DNA of 5,219 nucleotides, from positions 17,610 to 22,828 of the forward strand of contig PLKU01000489.1 of assembly GCA_003140705.1 (NCBI GenBank), read 5' to 3'. Shown here piece after piece: positions 1-5,219 of the stretch; within the stretch, counting starts at the first letter, position 1; each line of letters starts with the position of its first letter. The position numbers and the translations under genes were made by a program. The notes under the pieces were generated by a model. It was not told the origin of the DNA. It was given only the letters and a program-made list of their open reading frames with translations, and did no database searches. The stretch comes from Acidobacteriaceae bacterium (GTDB lineage Bacteria; Acidobacteriota; Terriglobia; Terriglobales; Acidobacteriaceae).

Positions 1-1050
1 CCCCTCATCGTTGAGCAGCTGATTGAAGAGAATTGGGTATGCGAAGGCGCCATGGCTACGGCACCGCGAGGACGCCCATCCACGCTCCTGGAGTTGAATG
101 TGGACCTGGTTGTCATTGCGGTTGACATTCACCCCAAACAAGCCACGGTTGCCACGGTGGACCTCAATGGTCGCCTGCTCTCTCGCTCTGTTGTACCTGT
201 CACTTCCGATCCGGCGTCATCAACGCGGCTGATTACCGAGTGCATGCTGAGAATGCAACGCGGGCTGCCCGGCAAAACGATTGAAGGAATCGGCGTTGCT
301 CTCCCAGGCAGAATCGATCCCGGCACACACCTTTTGGTTTTTGCCCCTAATTTGCAGTGGCCGGATTTCGATTTGAAGGGCGCCATCGAAAAGAAGATGC
401 ACCTCCCGGTTACCATGGAAAACGCGGCCACAGCATGCCTGATTGCAGAGGTTACTGGTGGCAGAATCGACGGAATTCGCGACGCTGTCATGGTGACTGT
501 CTCTGAGGGCGTTGGAACCTCGGTCTTCGCCAACGGACAATTGATCAACGGCCTCCACGGAATGGCGGGAGAGTTCGGTCATATTCCTCTCGATCCTTCT
601 GGCCTCCCTTGTTCTTGCGGCCGCAGAGGTTGCTGGGAGACATTTGCTTCCTGCAGAGCGGCGTTGCGGTACTACCAGGAGCTCCAATCCAAAGCCGAAA
701 CGATCACGTTCCACGAATTGCTGAATCGGGCCGAAGAAGGCGACCAGCATGCGGCGCAGGCCCTGGCTCAACAGGCACTTTACATTGGACGCGGGCTGGC
801 GCCGATCATTGCCGGCCTTTCCCCGAGCGTGATTCTGGTCGCTGGTGATATTACGTCGGCATGGCACCGCTTTGGCCCCATCATTGAGAAGGAGGCGGCA
901 GCCCTTACCCTGGTCGGCACACCGCCGCAGATTCTGCCCACGCACGATGGAGATATCGAGCGACTCAGGGGAGCGGCGGCGCTCGTGTTTCAACGGCGTC
1001 CGACACGCGAGCAGTTGCACCAATCTGATCCAGCCGCCGTCATGGCCTGA
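1..1050 (+). CDS. ROK-family transcriptional regulator (NagC/XylR type), 5' partial
   Basis: Seen: the frame is open from base 1 to the TGA at 1048-1050. The ATG at 52 is probably internal. The 17 codons before it read PLIVEQLIEENWVCEGA and lead into RGRPSTLLEL, which fits the last helix and wing of the winged helix-turn-helix that precedes the ROK domain in NagC/Mlc/XylR repressors. The rest of that domain lies upstream of the window. Numbering from base 1, the ROK zinc site is complete: H194 in EFGHI, then C204, C206 and C211 in CSCGRRGCWE. The kinase features are lost. The phosphate-binding DxGxT-like motif reads DIHPKQ, and the catalytic Asp of the usual END motif is Ala (E140-N141-A142). 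Known: such proteins are cytoplasmic sugar-responsive DNA-binding regulators, not sugar kinases. Inferred: it may control the receptor gene downstream. The ligand cannot be told from sequence. The family call is firm; a plain ROK kinase is unlikely. Confidence 0.9.
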   Translation, partial: PLIVEQLIEENWVCEGAMATAPRGRPSTLLELNVDLVVIAVDIHPKQATVATVDLNGRLLSRSVVPVTSDPASSTRLITECMLRMQRGLPGKTIEGIGVALPGRIDPGTHLLVFAPNLQWPDFDLKGAIEKKMHLPVTMENAATACLIAEVTGGRIDGIRDAVMVTVSEGVGTSVFANGQLINGLHGMAGEFGHIPLDPSGLPCSCGRRGCWETFASCRAALRYYQELQSKAETITFHELLNRAEEGDQHAAQALAQQALYIGRGLAPIIAGLSPSVILVAGDITSAWHRFGPIIEKEAAALTLVGTPPQILPTHDGDIERLRGAAALVFQRRPTREQLHQSDPAAVMA

Positions 1051-1076
1051 GCCCTCCAATCGATCTCAAAGGCCAA

Positions 1077-1113
1077 GTCGAAAGCCCGATTCCTGTAGGT
1101 CTGGGCGATCGAT
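1077..1113 (+). terminator. Possible hairpin after the ROK gene (weak terminator candidate)
   Basis: Starting 27 bases after the ROK stop codon, TCGA-aa-GCCC (1078-1087) faces GGGC-ga-TCGA (1103-1112). This gives two 4-bp helices separated by a 2x2 purine internal loop, closed by a 15-nt loop, with a possible G-T wobble at 1077/1113. The position suits a 3' end structure, but no T-run follows (the next bases are CTTCAATGG). It may therefore only stabilise the mRNA end, or be chance. Confidence 0.25.
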
Positions 1114-1234
1114 CTTCAATGGACTAGTAAGTTTTAACGTAGACAAAACAAATCGACATTCAGCACTTGCGCCACTCCTAGCTCAACAAGAAAACGCACA
1201 AATTCTAGAATGTGGGTGAAATTCGGTTCTTTGC

Positions 1235-1264
1235 TTGACAACGATCATCAACTGCAAGTAAAGT
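1235..1264 (+). promoter_or_regulatory. Candidate sigma70 promoter for the receptor gene
   Basis: A perfect -35 hexamer TTGACA (1235-1240) is followed after 18 bp by TAAAGT (1259-1264). The latter matches TATAAT at 4 of 6 positions, including the important first T, second A and last T. Transcription would start near 1271, leaving about 200 nt of leader before the ATG at 1471. The site lies in the gap upstream of the receptor and in the right orientation. Read by eye only, with no scoring matrix applied. Confidence 0.45.
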
Positions 1265-1374
1265 TCGTGGCGCCAACTAAAGGTGGGTGGGAGACTGCCC
1301 TTCTGCATGCTTACTGGTTGGTCTGGAGCGCACGGAAAACCTCGGGAGGCGGGCCTTGGGTTTCCGGCATTGTG

Positions 1375-1407
1375 GATCAGCAAATACTCACATCAGCTGA
1401 TCGCGAT
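1375..1407. promoter_or_regulatory. Cluster of nested palindromes, possible operator
   Basis: Three symmetric elements overlap here. GATCAGC (1375-1381) is inverted as GCTGATC (1396-1402) with a 14-nt gap. ATCAGCTGAT (1392-1401) is a perfect 10-bp palindrome. ATCGCGAT (1400-1407) is a perfect 8-bp palindrome that shares two bases with it. The cluster sits downstream of the candidate promoter and 64-96 bp before the receptor start codon, a place where a repressor could block elongation or where the leader RNA could fold. No known ROK operator consensus was recognised, so the operator role is inferred. Confidence 0.3.
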
Positions 1408-1451
1408 ATACACAATCAACCCCGACCAGCGACTACCGCTGCCTAAGCGGT

Positions 1452-1460
1452 GGAGGAGGA
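1452..1460 (+). promoter_or_regulatory. Strong Shine-Dalgarno sequence deciding the receptor start
   Basis: GGAGGAGGA contains AGGAGG (1454-1459), which ends 11 nt before the ATG at 1471. The spacing is a little long but usable. It argues for that ATG over the in-frame GTG at 1450, which overlaps the purine run and has no such motif upstream. The later ATGs at 1522, 1564 and 1579 also lack a comparable motif. Confidence 0.6.
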
Positions 1461-1470
1461 TTTGGCTAAG

Positions 1471-4400
1471 ATGCAACAAAATGGATCGAGAAGGCAATGG
1501 ATTTCATCGCGAGCGCGGCGCATGCGGGCTACTGTGGCCGCTCACAGCGGCAGCTTGGGCGCTATGCTTGGGCGTCGCATGCCCGTGTTTCTCAACCTGC
1601 TCTCTGCCTGCGCGCTGCTGATAGTGGCCAGCGTTTCGGCTCATGCGCAGGTGCTTTACGGCACGTTGCTCGGCAGGGTCAGCGACACAACGGGAGCTGC
1701 CGTTGCCGGGGCAACCCTGGTTGCTACCGATATCGCGACCAACAGCTCAAAAACCACAACTGCGGACGGCTCAGGTGACTACCGCTTTTCAGATCTTGAG
1801 CCGGGGACGTATTCGCTTACCCTGTCTGCCAAGACGTTCGGCAAGGTGCAGTCGCCAGGGATCGAGATCCGGGCGAATACGGAGGAGCGTTTCGACGCAC
1901 AGCTCAAGCCGGCAACCGTCGGTCAGGTGGTCACCGTGAACGCCGCGCCTCCCGATTTGCAGACGGATACCGCGAACGTAACCTCTGAGTTGGAAACTAC
2001 GGAAGTCCAGACGTTGGTCACAACTGCTGGACTCAATATGCGCAACTTCCAAAGCCTGTTCGTCGTCCTTCCCGGCTTTTCGCCGCCAGGCGAACAACAT
2101 TCGGAATCGGGCAATCCCGCCGATACAATGATGTTCAACGCAAACGGCGTGTCTGGAAGCAACAATAGCACACGTATTGACGGCGTCAGCGATATATATC
2201 CCTGGCTGCCGGAGATCACCGCATATACCCCGTCGACCGAAGCGGTTGCCGCCGTCAACGTGGTGACCAACAGCATGAACGCCGAGCAGGGATTTGCCTC
2301 CGGCGCCTCAGTCAACGTGACAACCAAGTCCGGATCCAACAAATTCCACGGCTCAGCCTGGGAATACAACATGATCAGCGCCCTGATGGCGAAAAGCTTC
2401 TTCTTCACGCCGACGACGGCTAACAGAGGCTTGGTTCCCAAGTACATCCTGAACCAGTTCGGTGCCAATTACGGCGGCCCGATCATGAGGAATAAGGCCT
2501 TCTTCTTCGGCAACTGGGAACGCACACGGCGCTCGGCGGCGTTAAGCGGCTTCCAGACAGTTCCATCTGCCGCCATGCTCGCAGGCAACTTCACGGGCGT
2601 CACCACCAACGGCACCACCCCAGTCATCATCTATGATCCCGCGACGGGTAATCCCGATGGCACGGGACGCACACCATTCCTGAACAATGTCATCCCCCTA
2701 GGCCGCATATCTTACGCTGCGACCCAGATGGTCAAACTGCTATCTGCCGATGCGCCGAATGTAGCCGGCGCCAATTTGCTTTCCGCCAACGGCATTAACA
2801 ATGACTTCTTTGGCGCAGCCGATGGTGAGTACACACGCGACAACGTGGATACCCGCATCGACTACAACGCCAGCAGCAAGAGCACAGTTTTCGGCCGCTA
2901 TGGATTTCAGAAGACCCTCCTGTTTGATCCCCAGACCTTGGGACAGGCCGGCGGCACTACCTTCGACGGTGGGCAGCCAGGCACTGCGCCGAGCTTTATC
3001 CAATCCATCGGAATCGGCGGCACCTATACCTTCAGGTCCAACCTGCTCCTGGATGCCAACGTCGGCTATCTGCGCCAGGGGATGGCCGCCAAGAACACCG
3101 ATCTTGGGGTAGATTGGGGAATTTCTTACTTCGACATTCCCGGCACCAATGGACCCTGCGCCCTTTGCGGAGGACAGCCCAGATTCGTATTCAGCGGGCT
3201 CTCGAATCTGGGGAATCAAAATATTTCCAATCCCTTCCAATTCCGGGACAATACCTATGTCTCCGCGGCCAACCTGAGCTGGAACAAAGGAAAGCACTCT
3301 ACTCGTTACGGCATGGAGTTCGACCGCTTTGCGATTAACCACTTCCAGCCGCAGAACACCTCCGGCCCTCGCGGCGGCTTCAACTTCACGGGCGGCTTGA
3401 CCACGCTCACGGGTGGAGCGGCTGCGGATCTCTTCAACTCCTGGGCGGACTTTCTTCTCGGCCTCCCACAGTTGGTTCAGAAGGACACACAATATCTGAA
3501 TCCAGCCACGTCTCGCGAGAGCGTCTGGGCATTTTATGCTGAGGACCAGTGGCGGGCAACGGAGAAACTCACGGTTAACTACGGCGTCCGGTATGAGATC
3601 TATCCCATCTCTACCCGCGACCATTCCGGCCTTGACATCTTCAATCCCGCCGACGGAAATCTCTATGTGGAGGGGTCCGCAGGCGTTCCCGCAAGCGTGA
3701 AAATCCAGACAGGAAAAGGCATGGTTGTCCCGCGCCTTGGCCTGGCCTACCGCGTAGACACCAAGACGGTGGTCCGCGCCGGCTTCGGGTTGTCCTCCAA
3801 TCCTGACAGTTATCGCAATGTGCTCACGACCTATCCCTCGGTGGTTTCGCAGACAATTCAGGGAAACACAGGGAACGTGTCGCCCCTTATCGGCGGAGTG
3901 CCCGTCACCTTAGTCACCGGCATTCCACTCTTGACGGCTCCGACTCTGAGCCCAAGCTCACCCTCGATTGCTCTTGGCTCGCTCGGCACTCCCGCGGGCT
4001 CCCTGGGAGCGACCACGTTGCCGCTGAATTACAGGCGCGGCTACTACGAGTCCTATAACGCAGCGTTCGAGCACCAGCTTCCGAGCGCAATCACCTTCAA
4101 TGCAACCTACGTCGGCGAACACATCGTTCGGGAAGTTCCGGGCATCAACATCAACGCTAACCAGGCGCCTGGCCAAACCGCCGCCCAGGAGCCCATGAAA
4201 GCGCTGTATGGCATCACGGCCGGCATCACTTCCGAAATTCCAGATGGAAGCGGACACTACAATGCGCTGCAAGCCCAGGCAAAGAAAAGATTCTCCGGCG
4301 ACAGCAGCGTGGCAGTGAACTACACGTACTCCCGTTCGATCAACGATTATGGAGATCAGTCTGACGGCGAGTCGGGTTTGTTTACTGCGATGGCAGCCCC

Positions 4401-5037
4401 ATACTGGCGCCTCAACCGGGGAGTGGCCGGTTTTGACCGGACACATAACATTCAGATCTTTGGGAACTATATGCTTCCCTTTGGAAAGGGGCAGGCCTTT
4501 TTGCAGAACGGCCCCGCGGGATACATCCTGGGAGGCTGGTCGATGAGCGGCTCGTTGAGCCGTGAGAGCGGTACGACCTTTACTGTCACGGGCAGTGGAG
4601 GGTCTCTTGGTCCCAGTGCTTCCGGCAGCTCGCAATTTGCAGACGTTGTCTCCAAGTCGAACATGATTCTTGGCGGCCACGATAGCACCCATCCTTACTT
4701 CAACCCTGCGAATTTCCAAGACCCGTCTGTAACCCAAAAGGCAGTGACGGGGTCGAGTTGCGGCACCTCCAATCTCGCAGCATGCCGCTTCGGAACGGCG
4801 GGCCTGCACTCGCTTCGCGGGCCAGGACTCACCAACCCGAGCCTCAGCGTGGCTCGTACCTTCGCGTTCTCGGAACGGTTTGGCATGGTCTTCCGCGCCG
4901 AGGCATTCAACCTTACCAACACCCCTCAATTTAGCAACCCCCTCTCGAGCGTGACAGGGGGTGGGTTCGGAGTCATCTCGGGCGTGACAGGCAACTCCAA
5001 CCGCGAGTTGCGCTTCTCGGGTCGATTGAACTTCTAA
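1471..5037 (+). CDS. TonB-dependent receptor with carboxypeptidase-regulatory-like domain (Oar-like)
   Basis: This 1,188-residue outer-membrane protein is predicted to import a large substrate, probably a sugar, peptide or other nutrient, using TonB/ExbBD energy. Numbering from ATG 1471: residues 1-37 are an Arg-rich leader, about 38-53 the hydrophobic core, and AHA|Q (57-59|60) a signal peptidase I site. Residues about 62-145 form a beta-sandwich domain (GRVSDTTGAAVAGATL, then DYRFSDLEPGTYSL), typical of CarboxypepD_reg. The plug covers about 155-300, with RIDGVSD (235-241) and NVTTKSGSNKFHGSAWEY (282-299). The barrel fills the rest. The C-terminal run LRGPGLTNPSL...FRAEAFNLTNTPQFSNP and final RFSGRLNF, ending in Phe, match the assembly signal of this family. 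Length is usual. Cysteine pairs at 563/566 (CALC) and 1097/1105 may form loop disulfides. No TonB box was recognised, which is common in this group. The ROK regulator upstream suggests sugar-dependent control (inference). The frame is also open from GTG 1450, and later ATGs give a shorter signal peptide. Confidence 0.93.
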   Translation: MQQNGSRRQWISSRARRMRATVAAHSGSLGAMLGRRMPVFLNLLSACALLIVASVSAHAQVLYGTLLGRVSDTTGAAVAGATLVATDIATNSSKTTTADGSGDYRFSDLEPGTYSLTLSAKTFGKVQSPGIEIRANTEERFDAQLKPATVGQVVTVNAAPPDLQTDTANVTSELETTEVQTLVTTAGLNMRNFQSLFVVLPGFSPPGEQHSESGNPADTMMFNANGVSGSNNSTRIDGVSDIYPWLPEITAYTPSTEAVAAVNVVTNSMNAEQGFASGASVNVTTKSGSNKFHGSAWEYNMISALMAKSFFFTPTTANRGLVPKYILNQFGANYGGPIMRNKAFFFGNWERTRRSAALSGFQTVPSAAMLAGNFTGVTTNGTTPVIIYDPATGNPDGTGRTPFLNNVIPLGRISYAATQMVKLLSADAPNVAGANLLSANGINNDFFGAADGEYTRDNVDTRIDYNASSKSTVFGRYGFQKTLLFDPQTLGQAGGTTFDGGQPGTAPSFIQSIGIGGTYTFRSNLLLDANVGYLRQGMAAKNTDLGVDWGISYFDIPGTNGPCALCGGQPRFVFSGLSNLGNQNISNPFQFRDNTYVSAANLSWNKGKHSTRYGMEFDRFAINHFQPQNTSGPRGGFNFTGGLTTLTGGAAADLFNSWADFLLGLPQLVQKDTQYLNPATSRESVWAFYAEDQWRATEKLTVNYGVRYEIYPISTRDHSGLDIFNPADGNLYVEGSAGVPASVKIQTGKGMVVPRLGLAYRVDTKTVVRAGFGLSSNPDSYRNVLTTYPSVVSQTIQGNTGNVSPLIGGVPVTLVTGIPLLTAPTLSPSSPSIALGSLGTPAGSLGATTLPLNYRRGYYESYNAAFEHQLPSAITFNATYVGEHIVREVPGININANQAPGQTAAQEPMKALYGITAGITSEIPDGSGHYNALQAQAKKRFSGDSSVAVNYTYSRSINDYGDQSDGESGLFTAMAAPYWRLNRGVAGFDRTHNIQIFGNYMLPFGKGQAFLQNGPAGYILGGWSMSGSLSRESGTTFTVTGSGGSLGPSASGSSQFADVVSKSNMILGGHDSTHPYFNPANFQDPSVTQKAVTGSSCGTSNLAACRFGTAGLHSLRGPGLTNPSLSVARTFAFSERFGMVFRAEAFNLTNTPQFSNPLSSVTGGGFGVISGVTGNSNRELRFSGRLNF

Positions 5038-5046
5038 GCGGCCGCT
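5037..5046. repeat. 10-bp palindrome AGCGGCCGCT, copy 1
   Basis: This perfect palindrome begins at the last base of the receptor stop codon. An exact second copy lies at 5179-5188, and a half copy (AGCGGCC) at 5101-5107. The three are spaced over about 150 bp, and any two can pair. Confidence 0.6.
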
Positions 5047-5107
5047 CACATCAACTGCAAACCGTGTTCCTTCCACATGAACTGCGGACGGAACACGGTA
5101 AGCGGCC
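5040..5107. repeat. Long imperfect inverted repeat after the receptor gene
   Basis: A perfect 10-bp stem, ACCGTGTTCC (5061-5070) with GGAACACGGT (5090-5099), encloses a 19-nt loop. Outside it, GGCCGCT (5040-5046) pairs with AGCGGCC (5101-5107). The gaps are 14 nt on the left arm and 1 nt on the right, so the whole unit can fold as one long hairpin starting 3 nt after the stop codon. No T-run follows directly, so on its own it is more likely an mRNA-stabilising or REP-like structure than an intrinsic terminator. It may act together with the stem-T5 element just downstream. Confidence 0.6.
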
Positions 5108-5114
5108 AATCATT

Positions 5115-5134
5115 CAGGTATATCACCTGTTTTT
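5115..5134 (+). terminator. Probable rho-independent terminator of the receptor gene
   Basis: CAGGT (5115-5119), a 5-nt loop ATATC and ACCTG (5125-5129) are followed at once by TTTTT (5130-5134). The arrangement is right for an intrinsic terminator about 80 nt after the receptor stop codon. The stem is short and only moderately GC-rich, so efficiency may be low unless it is helped by the larger hairpin upstream. Confidence 0.5.
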
Positions 5135-5151
5135 GTCCTCCCTACTCACCA

Positions 5152-5199
5152 ACACAGGGCTCGCGTTAGCTGCAGTTCAGCGGCCGCTTCAACTTCTAA
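5152..5199 (+). pseudogene. Orphan C-terminal tail of a second TonB-dependent receptor
   Basis: Read in the frame ending at TAA 5197-5199, this stretch gives TQGSR*LQFSGRFNF*. The intact receptor upstream ends NRELRFSGRLNF*. Over the last 11 residues, 8 are identical and the stops align. One mismatch is TAG (5167-5169) where the intact gene has GAG (Glu), a single base change. The DNA is only about 25/36 identical, and the shared Ser is AGC here but TCG in the gene, so this is not a recent copy. I infer the 3' remnant of a diverged paralogue whose body was deleted. Nothing recognisable as receptor lies upstream of about 5152, and the probable terminator separates it from the live gene. Chance resemblance of a short stretch remains possible. 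Confidence 0.5.
5179..5188. repeat. 10-bp palindrome AGCGGCCGCT, copy 2
   Basis: This is an exact copy of the palindrome at 5037-5046. Here it coincides with the Ser-Gly-Arg codons of the receptor-tail remnant, so the match may arise from coding sequence and not from a regulatory repeat. Confidence 0.5.
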
Positions 5200-5219
5200 T
5201 TCTTTGCAGGGCAATTTGT

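Larger units (their letters stand above)
1051..1470 (+). other. 420-bp intergenic region between ROK regulator and receptor gene
   Basis: No convincing gene lies here. Reading in order, it contains a hairpin just after the ROK stop codon, an A/T-richer stretch at about 1120-1260, a sigma70-like promoter, a G-rich patch at about 1280-1370, a cluster of small palindromes, and the receptor's ribosome binding site. A 78-codon frame at 1210-1446 has no ribosome binding site, and its start lies upstream of the predicted promoter, so I do not call it. The length is generous for an acidobacterial intergenic gap and leaves room for operator sites. If the promoter call is right, the receptor mRNA has a leader of about 200 nt. 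Confidence 0.6.

Noticed and set aside
220..1059. 279-codon minus-strand open frame opposite the ROK gene
   Set aside because: The zinc-site and ROK motifs are on the + strand. The minus-strand product resembles nothing and is rich in Arg and Cys, as antisense shadows tend to be.
1246..1257. 12-mer CATCAACTGCAA in the promoter spacer, repeated exactly at 5049-5060
   Set aside because: About one chance 12-mer repeat is expected in a window of this size, so the match alone is not evidence of a shared regulatory site, though both copies are intergenic.
1281..1370. G-rich runs (GGTGGGTGGG and later GGG tracts) as a G-quadruplex
   Set aside because: The runs are uneven and too widely spaced to give four regular G3 tracts. 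Composition explains them.
1210..1446. 78-codon frame in the intergenic gap ending just before the receptor, possible leader peptide
   Set aside because: No ribosome binding site precedes its ATG, its start lies upstream of the predicted transcription start, and the sequence shows no leader-type codon run or domain.
1600..1614. LSAC lipobox-like string in the receptor signal peptide
   Set aside because: The hydrophobic segment continues past the Cys to a normal AHA|Q signal peptidase I site, and outer-membrane receptors of this family are not lipoproteins.
2740..3624. 294-codon minus-strand open frame inside the receptor gene
   Set aside because: No family resemblance, and it is entirely opposite conserved barrel sequence. 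Shadow frame.
3958..5109. 383-codon open frame on the minus strand opposite the receptor's 3' half
   Set aside because: The translation is low-complexity, rich in Arg, Ala and Val, and has no recognisable domain. The + strand carries a clear receptor over the same bases. It is a shadow of GC-rich codon use.
5038..5187. Two NotI-like GCGGCCGC sites 142 bp apart as a cloning artefact
   Set aside because: The second site is in frame with a natural receptor tail, the surrounding sequence shows no vector or linker, and base composition is continuous with the genes.

Overview
The window looks like a chromosomal fragment of an acidobacterium (Acidobacteriota, Terriglobia-like). Both genes point that way. 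One is a ROK-family regulator with an ENAA motif and a zinc-binding CxCGxxGCxE motif. The other is a roughly 1,190-residue TonB-dependent receptor with an N-terminal carboxypeptidase-regulatory-like domain, the Oar-like type that is greatly expanded in this phylum. Base composition is moderately GC-rich. This assignment rests on family resemblance and was not searched.

Layout, all on the + strand. Positions 1-1050 hold the ROK regulator, whose 5' end lies outside the window, so most of its DNA-binding domain is missing. Positions 1051-1470 are a 420-bp intergenic region with a hairpin just after the ROK gene, a sigma70-like promoter (TTGACA, 18 bp, TAAAGT) and a cluster of small palindromes about 65-95 bp before the next start codon. 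Positions 1471-5037 encode the complete receptor, with signal peptide, beta-sandwich domain, plug, barrel and terminal phenylalanine. Positions 5038-5219 carry a long inverted repeat, a short stem followed by five Ts that could terminate transcription, and an unexpected 36-48 bp stretch that reads as the C-terminus of a second receptor of the same family.

How the parts may work together (inference): the regulator probably senses a sugar or sugar derivative, and the receptor gene may be its target. That would make this a small nutrient-uptake locus of regulator plus outer-membrane transporter. The promoter in the gap suggests the receptor has its own transcription unit. The orphan receptor tail downstream suggests that receptor genes once stood in tandem here and that one was lost by deletion or recombination. 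I see no RNA genes, CRISPR array, insertion sequence or defence system, and no clearly new biological system. The receptor remnant is the most interesting observation.
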